Below, in pieces: positions 29,238 to 40,200 of a stretch of 64,000 nt of DNA (positions within the stretch are counted from its first letter, which is position 1; every line of letters starts with the position of its first letter). A program made the position numbers and the translations under genes. The notes beneath the pieces are model-generated. The model saw nothing but the letters and a program-made list of their open reading frames with translations, ran no database searches and had not been told where the DNA came from. The stretch is taken from contig NZ_JAPUBT010000003.1 in NCBI RefSeq assembly GCF_030397665.1, forward strand, positions 248,001 through 312,000, written 5' to 3'. This DNA comes from Janthinobacterium sp. SUN073. GTDB lineage: Bacteria; Pseudomonadota; Gammaproteobacteria; Burkholderiales; Burkholderiaceae_D.

Positions 29238-31260
29238 CACAGATCCAGCTCCTGCTGCTCCTGGCGCGTCAGGTGGGCGCGCTGAGTGGCACCCGTGCCG
29301 CCAAGGCCCAGGATGGCGACGGGGCTGTCCGGCCGGTAGCTGGCCGCCTTGCCGCGCTTGTCGCCGTCCTCGACCGGCTCGTCGCCAAAGCCCAGCACGC
29401 GCACGGAAAAGATCGATGGCAAGCTGCCGCGCGCCGCCGCCCGCTCGCGCTGCAGCACTTCCTGCGCCGCGCCCGTCGCCTGCGACGCCGCCGCACTGGC
29501 GTTGCTCAGGGCGGCCACGTTCACGGCAGCCAGCACCGGCATGCCACTCGATTTCCCCTGCACCTGGATGTTCGCCGCGTTCACCACCTGCAGCGCCGCC
29601 AGGTTGATATTGCCCGAGACGCGGATGCCCGCCTCGCCCGCGTCGATGGTACCCAGCGGAGCGATCAGGTCGATATCGCCGGCCGGCACTTCCGGTATCG
29701 GCGCCAGCGTGGCGATGCCGGCGCCCGTGCTGGGTACGTCGGACGCCAGCGTCACATTGCCCCATTGGTCATACACGCGCTTGGGCGGCGTGTAGACGAT
29801 GGTCGACTTCGAACCGCGCCCCGCATTGATGTCGCCCAGCGCCGACCAGCCCAGGATGGCACCGCCGAAGGTGGTCATGATGCGGCTTTGGCCCAGCAGC
29901 ATGCTGTCCTGGGCGTACAGCGCGATATCGCCCGCACCCTGCGTGAGCACGCCGGGCACCAGGCCAGGCACCGCGAGCGGCGCCTGGCCCTCCGTACCGA
30001 AGACCTGTTTGCCGCCCGGCGCGAGCATGCTGATGTCGCCGCCGAACAGGGTATTGACGCCAGACGGGCCATACAGGCTGATATCGCCCTGGTAGCCGAT
30101 ACGCGCGCCGTGCGCATCCTGCGCGGGGAACAGCGCCGCGATGGCGTTGCGGCCGCGCAGGTAGCTGCCGAAACGCGGACCTTGCGCATCGTTGTACTCG
30201 CGCCCGCCCGCCTTCAATTCATCGAAGAAGACCTGGCGCGCGAAGATACGCTGCTGCTCGGGCGGCAAGGCGGCAAAACGCGTGCGCGCCTGTTGCGGCG
30301 TGCCGGCGAAACCCAAGCGCGCCGCCAGCCAGGCGGCCAGCTCCGGCGCATAGGTCCTGGCGACCTTGCCCGCCTGTTGTGCCAGCGGCACGCCAGCCTG
30401 GGCCAGGTTGGCCGGGTCCAGGTAGCGCTGCGCGAAGGCGGCGAAATCGACGCCGTTGACGCCGGCTTCGCCCAGCCCCGCCTGCAGCACGATGCCGGCG
30501 CCGGGACGTTGATCGCCAGCCACCACGGCGCCCAGGCTGACCAGCGCACCCTGCTCTTCCATGCGGATATGCCGCCCCGCCGTCAGTTCCAGCGTGCCGG
30601 GACCGGCCACGTTGAAGCTGCTATGCAGGATGTCGCGGCCGGCCGCGACGATGGACACGTCCGTGGCATGCGCATGCACGAACAGGTTGCCCGTGCTGAC
30701 GCCATTGCCATACGCGTTCTCGCGGGTATTGGCGATGGCATTCGGCAGCGCCGTCGGCTGGCCCGGCTGCGTGCCGGAGTTGACAATGTCGCGCCCGGCC
30801 CTCATCCACACGGGGGTGGTGCCCTCGTACCACGTCTGCCCGGCCCGCTGGCCGTTGGCAAACGCCAGAATTTCGCCGCTGCGCAAGCCGACGATATCGC
30901 CCTTGCCCGCGTACAGGCGCGACGGCGTGCCGGCGGCGTCGCCGAGCGGCGCGGCGCTGGGGCTGCCAAACGCGAACAGGGGAAAGCGTGCCAGTGACGA
31001 CACGATGCCGTCCACGCCGCCATTGCCCGCCACGTAGGTGGCCGGCTGCTCATAGCCGGCGAAGGCGGGATGAACGGGCGTGGGCAGGCTCGATGCGGCG
31101 GCGCCCGAGCGGCTCACGGCATAACCGCTGGCATACAGCGAATCGCCGGCCAGCAGGTCGAGCCGGCCGCTGGCCGATGGCGCCAGCAGCATGGAATAGC
31201 CGGGCGCATAATAGTCGTTTCCGCCCAGCGCCGACTTGCCCAGGAAGATGCTGCCATTCG
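29237..31260. repeat. Direct repeat, copy 1: 3' end of the giant exoprotein gene
   Basis: About 2 kb at the 3' end of this gene is homologous, in the same orientation, to 61930-64000. The best-conserved part is about 29430-29870 against 62130-62570, where long stretches differ at only scattered positions (for example the segment encoding GRGSKSTIVYTPPKRVYD). The full extent cannot be fixed because copy 2 leaves the window. Confidence 0.8.
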
Positions 31261-34200
31261 CGGCCACCACCCCCAGCTGCGAAGGAAACAGGAAACGCCC
31301 GTCCGAATCGGCATGGTTGCCCAGGCTGGACGGCGCACGGCTCGAATCGACATCGCCCAGCTGCACGCTCGGCGCCAGGCTGCCGCCGGCGGCGAACAGG
31401 TCGATCGCCGTGCCGTCCGTCCACAGCGAAAACCAGCCATATCCGCCCTGCGCATAGGCCTTGCCATGGGCCGTGAACGCGGACGAATGAGGCGTCTTCA
31501 CGCGGCCCGGATCGCCCGTGCCGGCCAGCACCAAGTCACCCCGCGTGGACACGCGCGCCGCCGCATCGCCCAGCATCAGCGTCGCGCCGCCCGTGGCCGT
31601 GCCCAGCGTGGCGCCGTAGGGATCGTAGGCGCGCTGCTCCTTGCTGTCGTGCTGCTGCGGCATGCCGCCATAATTGAAGGCGACGCCGCCCAGGCTGCCC
31701 GTTTGCAGGGCCAGCGCGCCGCGCAGATTGCCCAGCACGCCGTTCAGGTTCAGGTTCTGGTTCTGGTAATCCGTCGCCACGCCCGGCTGCATGCCAAAGC
31801 CGTTGTTGACGGCCGCCCTGGCCTGCAGGCCGGGATTGAGGTCGCCGCCGATGCGCACGTCCATGTCGCCGCCGCCCGTCAGCAGCATGCCGCCGTCGGC
31901 GCCGACGCGGCCCGTGCCGGCCACGGCCAGCACCAGGCCTTCGCTGCGCGGCGCCTGGGTGCCATCAGCCGAGCCGCGCCGCGCCTGCATGCCCGCGTGG
32001 CCGCCCACATCGACGCTCAGGTTGCCGCCGCCCAGCGTGCCCATGCCCGTGAAGCCCACCAGCATGGGCAGCTTGTCGATGATCGCCTGGTCGGGCTGCA
32101 GGACGCTCGCGCCGCCGGCTTCCTTGATATACGTGCCAAAATTGATCCACCAGCTGGCGGGAATCGGGTCCACGCCGGCCGTGCCGCCCGTGCCCTGGCG
32201 CCACAGCCAGTTGCCCACGTTGGCGCTGCCCGCCTGCCTGCGCAAGTCTTCCTGGCGCGCGACACCGAACGCACTGACGATGTCGCCCGTCAGGTTGCCG
32301 CCCGCGCGCAGCAGCAGATTGCCGCCATGGTCGGGGTACCAGGCCGCATAGGCGCTGGCCGCGCCGCCATCGACCAGGTGCTCATACGCGGCTCCGCCGC
32401 TACCCAGCACCGTCGCGCCGTCGCCGGCGCGCCCGCGCGCCTGATTGTAGGCGGCATTGCCCAGGCTGGCGGTCGAGGTGCCCGCCGTATAGATACCGTA
32501 TGGCGACAGGGTGCTGACGTTGCCGGCCGCGATCAGGTCCAGGTCGCCCGTCCCCGTGCGCAGCACGCTGAAATGCTGGGTCGCTGGCGTCACGCTTTTC
32601 AGCGCGCCGATTTCCACCCGGTCCGGCGTGCCGGGAATCGCCTTGCCCAGCGGGATGCAGAGGTCCGGGTCGCACAGCCCTTCCACATCCAGCGGCACCG
32701 GCTTGCCGGGCAGCCAGGTGGGGTCATACAGGCTGGCGCTGTCGCTCCAGGCATAGTTGTGGCGGTCGCAGGCGCCCTCGTCGCACATGCCTTCAAAATC
32801 AGGCGGCACCGGCGTGCCCGGCTCGTACCCCAGCTCGCCCCCGAACGCATTCCAGAACCAGGCACCGCCCGGCCGCGCCGGCGTGCCCGGGATGATTTTC
32901 CGGTCATACGTTTCATACAGCGCGTAGTGGCTGTCGGCCAGCCGCAAGTCGCCCGCCAGCACGGGCCGGATGCTGCGCGTGTCGGCCGCGCCGGTATCGG
33001 CGCCGGACACGAGCCGCATCGACCACGACAGCGAGCCTTCCGGCAGCATGGGCGCCACCGCCCAGTTACGGCCCTGCACGCCGCCCGTGATGGCACGCAG
33101 CGGCACGCTGAGGGCATCGCCCGGCAGCTTGACCCTGGTATCGGCGGGGATCAGCGCACCGACGCGCAAGGCCAGCGCACCGGCCAGCATGACCCCGTTC
33201 GGACGGAGGTAGTTGTCAAACTGCGCCAGGCTAGGCAATGGCACGCCGGCCGGCCAGGTCAGGCCTTCCAGCGCGACCGTCCCGGGCAATTGCGAACCGG
33301 CGCCCAGCTGCGTGCCTTTCGGCAGCAGCAGCGGCTGGCCCGCAACCAGCGTGCCGGCCGCATGCAGCAGGCGGCCGGCGCTGTCGCGCACGTCCGCGCG
33401 CAGCACCGTATCGACTGGCACTTCCAGCGCCGCCGCCAGGCTGGCCGCCACCGGCAACACGCTGCCCACGGCCAGCGTCGCCGACTGGATGGGCAGGGCA
33501 TAATTCAAGACCTTACCGGCGGGAAACAACGTTCCCTCGGCCAGCACCACGCCATGGCCCGGCACCACCACGTCGCCGCCGTAGGCCTGGCGGCCCGGCG
33601 TCAGCACCCAGCCCTTGTCGTCCGGCGTGGCGGGCGGCGGCGCAAAACCGTCGTTGATGCTGCCAAAGATGTCGAGATTGCCGCCCGCGCGCAGCACCAG
33701 GCTGCCCGGTTCGCCCGAGCCGGCCACGGCGGTTTTGGGCGTCTTCGCGTTCAGGCCCGCATAGCGGTGCGCGGACAGGTCGATGTCGCCGCTGACCACC
33801 AGGTCGCCCTGCGTGACGATTTCCACGCCGGGCCGCACATGCAGCGCCTCGGCGTATGCGGCCGTGCGCAAGCCGGCCAGCTTATTTTCCAGCAAATTGG
33901 CGTTGCCCAGCGCCGCCGCCATGAAGTCCGTGCTGTCGCCATGCTTGCCGTCGAGGTAAGCCTGGTCGATATACTGGTACGGCCGTCCGCCCGCCGCCAG
34001 GTCCGCCTGCGGCAAGCCGTCCGGGCCCGGCACGACCTGGCCACTGGCATCCTTGAGCACGCCTTGTGGCGCATCGCCGTAGCGCGCCGTGCCGTGCACG
34101 GCGATCTCGCGCGCGCCTTCGATGCGCAGGCCTGCGCCAGCCACGATGGCGATGTCGCCGTGCGTGGCCGCGTCGGCGTCGCCGGCGCCACCGGCGCTGC

Positions 34201-37200
34201 CCAGGCGCGCCGCGTGCAAGTCCAGCGTGCCGCGCGCCTGGCCGTCATGCCAGCCCTTGCCGGCGCCGCTGCCGGCGGCCGTGCCGTGGCGCACATCGAG
34301 CCGCGCGCCGCTGTCCAGGGCCAGCACGCCATCGCCTGCATTGATTTCGATCAACGCCCGGTTCGGCGCATCGATGATCTTGCCATAGCTGTCGACGCGC
34401 AGCACGCTGCCATGCGCGTCGAGCACGGCCGTGCCCGCCAGTGTCACGCCATGCTTGCCCGCCAGGCGGATGGCGCCCACGCGCTCGCCGCTGGCGTCGA
34501 TGGTGCCCGCCACCGTCAGGCGGCCATTATCGAGCGAAACATTGACGCTGCCCGCCCTGATCTCGTCGCCGATGGTCAGATCGCCCCGCTTGATCTGGAA
34601 ACTGCGTTCGCCATCGACCTTGCCATCGTTCAGGCGCCGGTTCAGTGCCGCGAAATCGCCCACGTCCTGCGCGCGGATATCCACGGCGCCGCCCTTGTAG
34701 GGCAAGACGGTGCCACCGGCGTCATAGCGGCCGCTGGCGCCGCCCAGCAGCCGGCCCTGCAGGTCGACCATGCCTGCGGCCGCATCGAGGGCGATGGCTT
34801 GCACCTTGCCCCCCTGGTTGTTGCGGGCCGACACATCGATGCCGGCGGCGGCCGCCTGCGCGATATTGCCGCTGCGGCTGGTCAGTATGACTTCGCCGCC
34901 CCAGCTGTACTTGTCCGCATCGTGGATGCTGACCTTGCGTCCTGCCAAGTCCAGCTGCGCGCCGTCCAGCAGGCGCACGTCGCCTGTGGCGGCCAGGGTC
35001 AGTTTACCGCTAGGCAACACCACGGCCGTATCCAGCGTCACGCTATTGCCCGCCAACAGCAGTTCCGCGCCCAGCGCGTCGCTGCCGGCAAGCGCCGGTG
35101 GCCTGGCGCCGCCCGCTCCCGCGATATTGAGCGCCCCGCCTGCCGTGATGCGGTTGACGGAACCGGCTTGTCCCGTCAGCAGCGGCGTGTTCAGGTACAG
35201 GTCGCCGCCTGCGTAGGCGTAGCCCTTGCCCGTCGCATAAGCGCCCTGCGACTGGTGCACGGCCAGGCTGCCCTTGTGGTTGGCCGTGATGCGCTCGCTG
35301 GCATTGAGCCTGACGTCGGCGAAGCCCAGGACCAGGCGCTGCGCGTCGGCCAGCGTGTCCGGGCGCGTGTCGGGCCCATAGCCGAACTCGATGCGCCGCG
35401 CGTTCACGTCCAGCGTGCCGCTGCCCGTGCCGGCGCCGCCGGCCAGCAGGGCGCCGGGCAGCGCTGCCGGGCCGGCCGTGCCGCCATTCCAGACGAGGGT
35501 ATCGGTGATGATGCGCGCCGCCTCGCCCGCCTTGCCGCCGCCATACATGGCCGGCGTCGTCAGCGACAACTTGTCCAGCAGCGACTTGCCGCTGGCATCC
35601 ATGGTGCTCAGGGTCGTGTCGCCGTAGAAATTGAGCGACTGGGCCGCCGTCAGCGACAAGGTCTGCAAGGCCGGCGCGCCCGTGCCGGCATCGCCGCGCA
35701 GCAGGCGGTCCAGGACCTCCTGGTTCAAGGTCAGTCCCGGCGGCAAGGCACCGCGCGCGGCCGCCGCATCGAGCGCCTGCGCACTGCCCACATTGATGCC
35801 GCCGACCGCCAGGGTCAGGTGACGCGTGCCGTAGCGCACGGCGTCGCCGAGCTCGAAGGCACTGCTGGTCGCAAAGGCGATCGAACCTTCCGAATACAGC
35901 GAGGTGACTGCCGCACAAGCTGCCTGCGCGCAAGTGCCGATGCGGATGCTGGCCGGCGTGCCCGCGCTATCGTATTGCGGCGCCAGCATCTGCAGGCGGC
36001 CGTTGGACACGGCCAGCACGCCGCGGTAGCCGGGCTGGTAGACGAAACCGTCGTCGGCATCGAAGGCGGACTTGCCGCGCCCCAGCGTGCTGATGGCCGC
36101 ACCCTGCTCGACCTTGATGCCGGCGCCCTGGTTTGCCACTGTTGAGTTAGCGATGAGCAATACTTCGGCTGCCGACAGCGACGCCCCGTCACGCACGGTG
36201 ATGGCGCCGGCGGCCCCGCCAGTGGAGAAGTCGAGCAGGTTGCCGCCCTGGCCGTAGCGCACCACGGGCAAGTTGCCCAGCGACAGGCGCGCCGCGCCCA
36301 CGGCGTTGACGTCAGCGGCGCGCAGCGATACGGTGCCAAGGTCGGCGCTGGCCTGGCCAACGGCCGCCAGCACTTCCAGATGCCCGCCGTCCATCGGGAA
36401 GGCCAGCGTGCCGCCATGTCCCTTGTCGGCGGGCTGAAAGCGGGCCTGGCCCTGGAAATGGAAATCGATGGCGTCACCATTGCCTGGCATCAACTGGACC
36501 AGCATGGTCCGCGCATCCGCTTCCAGCATGGCGCGCGGCACATCCAGCCTGGCCGCGTCGGCGCGCACGAAATCGGCATAGCTGGTTTCCCGGTACTGCG
36601 AATAACTGCGCAACACGCTGGCCGGCGTCACGATCAGCTGTCGCGACAGGGTGTCACCGATGCCCGTACCGGCCACGGACAGGCGGCCACTGGCGGCCCA
36701 GGAACCATTGCGCATGGCATTCGGCGCGGCCGGCGCGATGCCGGCCTGGCCATTGAACTCGACGCGGAAGGCGCCCGGCAACAAGGCGTAGGTCGACGGC
36801 AGCAAGGTGTAGCTGCCGGCCGGCAAGCCAGGCACGCCGGCGCCTATCGTCACCTGCTGGCCCGGCACGGGCACACTGGCGCCGCGCTCGCCATCGGCGG
36901 GCGCCACCGGCGCCTGCGCGCCCGGCACGATCGCGTACACGGGATTGCTGGCCAGTTCAGGCAGGATGAAGCCGCCGTTGGCCCGCGTCTGCACCAGCGG
37001 GTGGTAGCGCGCATCGGTGGAACCGCCACGGCCGGCCACGAAGGCGGCGCCCAGCAACTGGCCACCGCCCGACAGATCGAGCACGGCGCCCGGCTGCACG
37101 TCGACCGCGCGGCTCTTCATCGCCAGTCCCACCTTCAGATTGGCCGTCGTGCCATAGGTGCCTCCCGCGCCCAGCAGGCTGACATCCTGGCCATCGTAGC

Positions 37201-40200
37201 GCCAGCTGACGCCGTCGGCCGTGCCGCCATACGGCAGCATCAGGCCGGCGCCGCTGACCGACGTCACGCTGCCTGGCAGGAAGCGCAAGGAACGCGTGTC
37301 CGACAGGCTGGCGCCCGTACTGGCGCCCAGCACGAGGCTGCCCAGCGGGGCCAGCAACACGCCGCCCTGCTCGATCGCGGCCGCGCCCAGGGTCAGCGCG
37401 CCGAAGGCGGAAGATGGCGGCAGTGGCGGCGCTGCGTCATCCGTGCCGGCGCGGCCTATGCGCAGCAGGCGCTGCTGCGCATAATCGCTGCCCCCGCCCA
37501 GGTAGCCGGCCCGCACGATGGCGTTGGCGCCCGTTGCCGGATAAATGCGGGCCGCCGTCAGCGCCAGGTCGGCCGGCGTGTTCAGGACGGTATTCTGGCC
37601 GCTGACGGTGGCGCCCAGGAAACGCAAGTCGCCCTGGCTGGCCAGTTCCACGCTGTCGAAGGCACGCCGGTCGAGCACCATCGGCAGTCCTTGCGCGCGC
37701 TCCTTGCCGCCATGCGCACCCGTCGTCAGCACGTCGCGCACGTCGAGCAGCCGGCCCGCTTCCAGGCGCAGGCTGCCCGCAGCCGGCTGCGTCGACACGC
37801 CGCCCGTCACAGTGGGACGTATCTGCCCATCGCCCGTGCCGACGGCGCCGATGCCGGCCAGGCGCATGTACGGCGCCGCCAGCAGCACGCGCGTGGCCGC
37901 CGCCGCGCCGTCGGCCAGTACCAGGGTGGGCGCGTACAGATGCAGACTCTGGCCCAGCGACAGGGACAGGTCGCCATCGAAGCCGAGCATGCCGTTGCTG
38001 AGAATGGACAGATTGCCGAAGCCGCCAGCGGCCACCTGCGAGGCGGCCAGCGCCGCGTGGCCATACACGAACTGCGCGCCCGCCTGTTCCGGCTGCGTGC
38101 CGGCCAGCGTGCCGCCGGCCGGCTGCTGGCGCAGCATGAACTCGCGCGCCTGGCGCACGCGCGCGCCCGCGGTATCGCGGTACTGCGGCGTTTCCAGCGC
38201 GAGAGCAAGCGTGCCGCCGGCCGCGCCGGCGCCGCCCGCGCCGGCTTTCATCTGGCCGTCAAGATACAGGCCGTTGTTCGACGCCAGCGTAATGCTGCCG
38301 CCACGGCTGGCCACTTGCGTGGCGCCCAGACCCGCCACGTCGAGCTGCGCCTGTGTGCCGGAAGCGTCGAGCAGCGCGCCTTCGCGCACGACCACGAACA
38401 GGTGCGCCGCATCGGCCTTGCCCGTGGCCTGGTCGAGCGTGCCGCCCACCACGATGCTGCCACCGTCGCGCACCAGGCCATAGCGCTGGCCGCGCGCATC
38501 GACGGCCGTGGCGGCGCGCGCCGCCGCGTCCAGCACGGCCCCGTCGCCGATCCAGATCGAGCGGCCGTGCCCGGCGCCGTTGGCCGCCTCGGCCGCCTGC
38601 ACATCACCCGCCATGCCTTCCAGCACGATCTTGCCGCCCCAGGCATTCAGGCGGCCATCGAGCGTCAGCTGGCCGATGCCGGCGACCGTGATCGACTGGC
38701 CAGGATCGACTTCCAGCGTGGCGCCGTGGCCGATACGCGCCTGGACGCCGGCCATGTCCGCGCCACCGGAGACGTCCGCCACACCTGCCTGCAGCCGCAA
38801 GCTGGCGCCGAGGCGCTGTGTCAGCACGCCCTTCCTTGCGTCTTCGCGGTATACGGGCGACAGCCACGCTTCCACCTCCTGCCCGGCCAGGCGCAGCAGC
38901 GGCATCGTCACCGCGACCTGCGCGCCGTCTGCCACCGTCAAGCCGCCGTTGCCGCCGATATCGTAGCGGGAAAAACCCTTGTCAAAAAAGCCGCTGTCGA
39001 GCTGCAGCGTGTCGGCCGCCGCCCGCGCCGGTGCGCCAATCAGCACCTTCGCCGCGCGCACCTGCAGCGTGCCACCGCCCTCCATGCCCTGGCCCAGCAG
39101 CGCGCCATCGAAACCCAGGCTGGCCGCGCGCTCGCTGCCCTGCATCCGCGTTTCCAGCGTCACGTTGCCGCCCTTGCCGCCGCGTAGCGTACCACCGGCC
39201 AGCTGCGCCGCGCCCGAGCGCACGTCGATGCGGCTGTCCTGGCGCAGCAGCACATCGCCGCTGCTGCGCAGGGAAACACTGCCGCCATGCCGGTAGGCCA
39301 GCTTGGCGCCAGGCAATGATTCCTCCTCCTGCGGGGACTGGCTCCACAAGCCGCTCGCATCCAGCGTCACGCCGCCAGCCACCTGCACGCCGGCCTTGCC
39401 GCCGGTGGGCGCCTTCAGCACGCTGTCCTCGATGCGGTCGTTGACAGCCTGCCGCAGGATATTGCCGATCTGGATGCCGCCCGCATGCGCCGTCACGTCG
39501 GCATTGACCGCCACAGCGCTGCCGTACAGGGTCACGTTGCCGCCGTCGGCCACGCGCACGGCGCCATTGACGGCGATCGTGTCCGTGGCGGCAATGCGCA
39601 GGGCGCCCAGTTCGAAGCCGTTCAGGCGTGCCGTATCGAGCACCAGGCGCCCCTGGCGCGAGGTCGGCAGCAGCGTGCCCAGGTCCAGGCCTGCGGCGAT
39701 ATCGTCCGCGCCGCCGGCCAGTTGCACGTCGCGCATGACGGCGCTCAGGCTGTCGTGCGTCAGGCCCGTGCTCTTTTCGAACATGGGCACGGAGCGGCCG
39801 ACGATCAGCTGGCCGCGCGTGGCGGCGGCCTTGTGCGACTGATGGTAGCCATCGACACCGGCCTGCGCCGCCTGCTGCTGACCCGGCCCCTGGACGGCGC
39901 TGGCGTCGATCAGCCCTTCCAGCACGGCCGCCTGCGTGCCGATCACCAGCTTGCCGGCATCGCGCCCCACCGTATAGCCGTTTTCCAGCCGCTGCAGCGG
40001 CGCGATCAGCGGACTGCGGTAGGAAGCCGTGGCGGACTCGCCCCAGCGCGCGTGCAGCTCTTCAAAGCCCCGGTACAGGCCCGTGTACAGCAGGTCGCCG
40101 GGCGCGCGCGATGCTTCGTACTGGCGGCCGTCGGCCCCATTCACCCAGGTCTGGCGGATCGAGCCGCCTTCCACCCGCAAGGTACCGCCCGACAGGTTGA

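Noticed and set aside
29238..29765. In-frame upstream extension of the sigma factor that begins at 29237
   Set aside because: It lies entirely inside the exoprotein coding sequence in another frame; the sigma domain starts right after the ATG at 29237.
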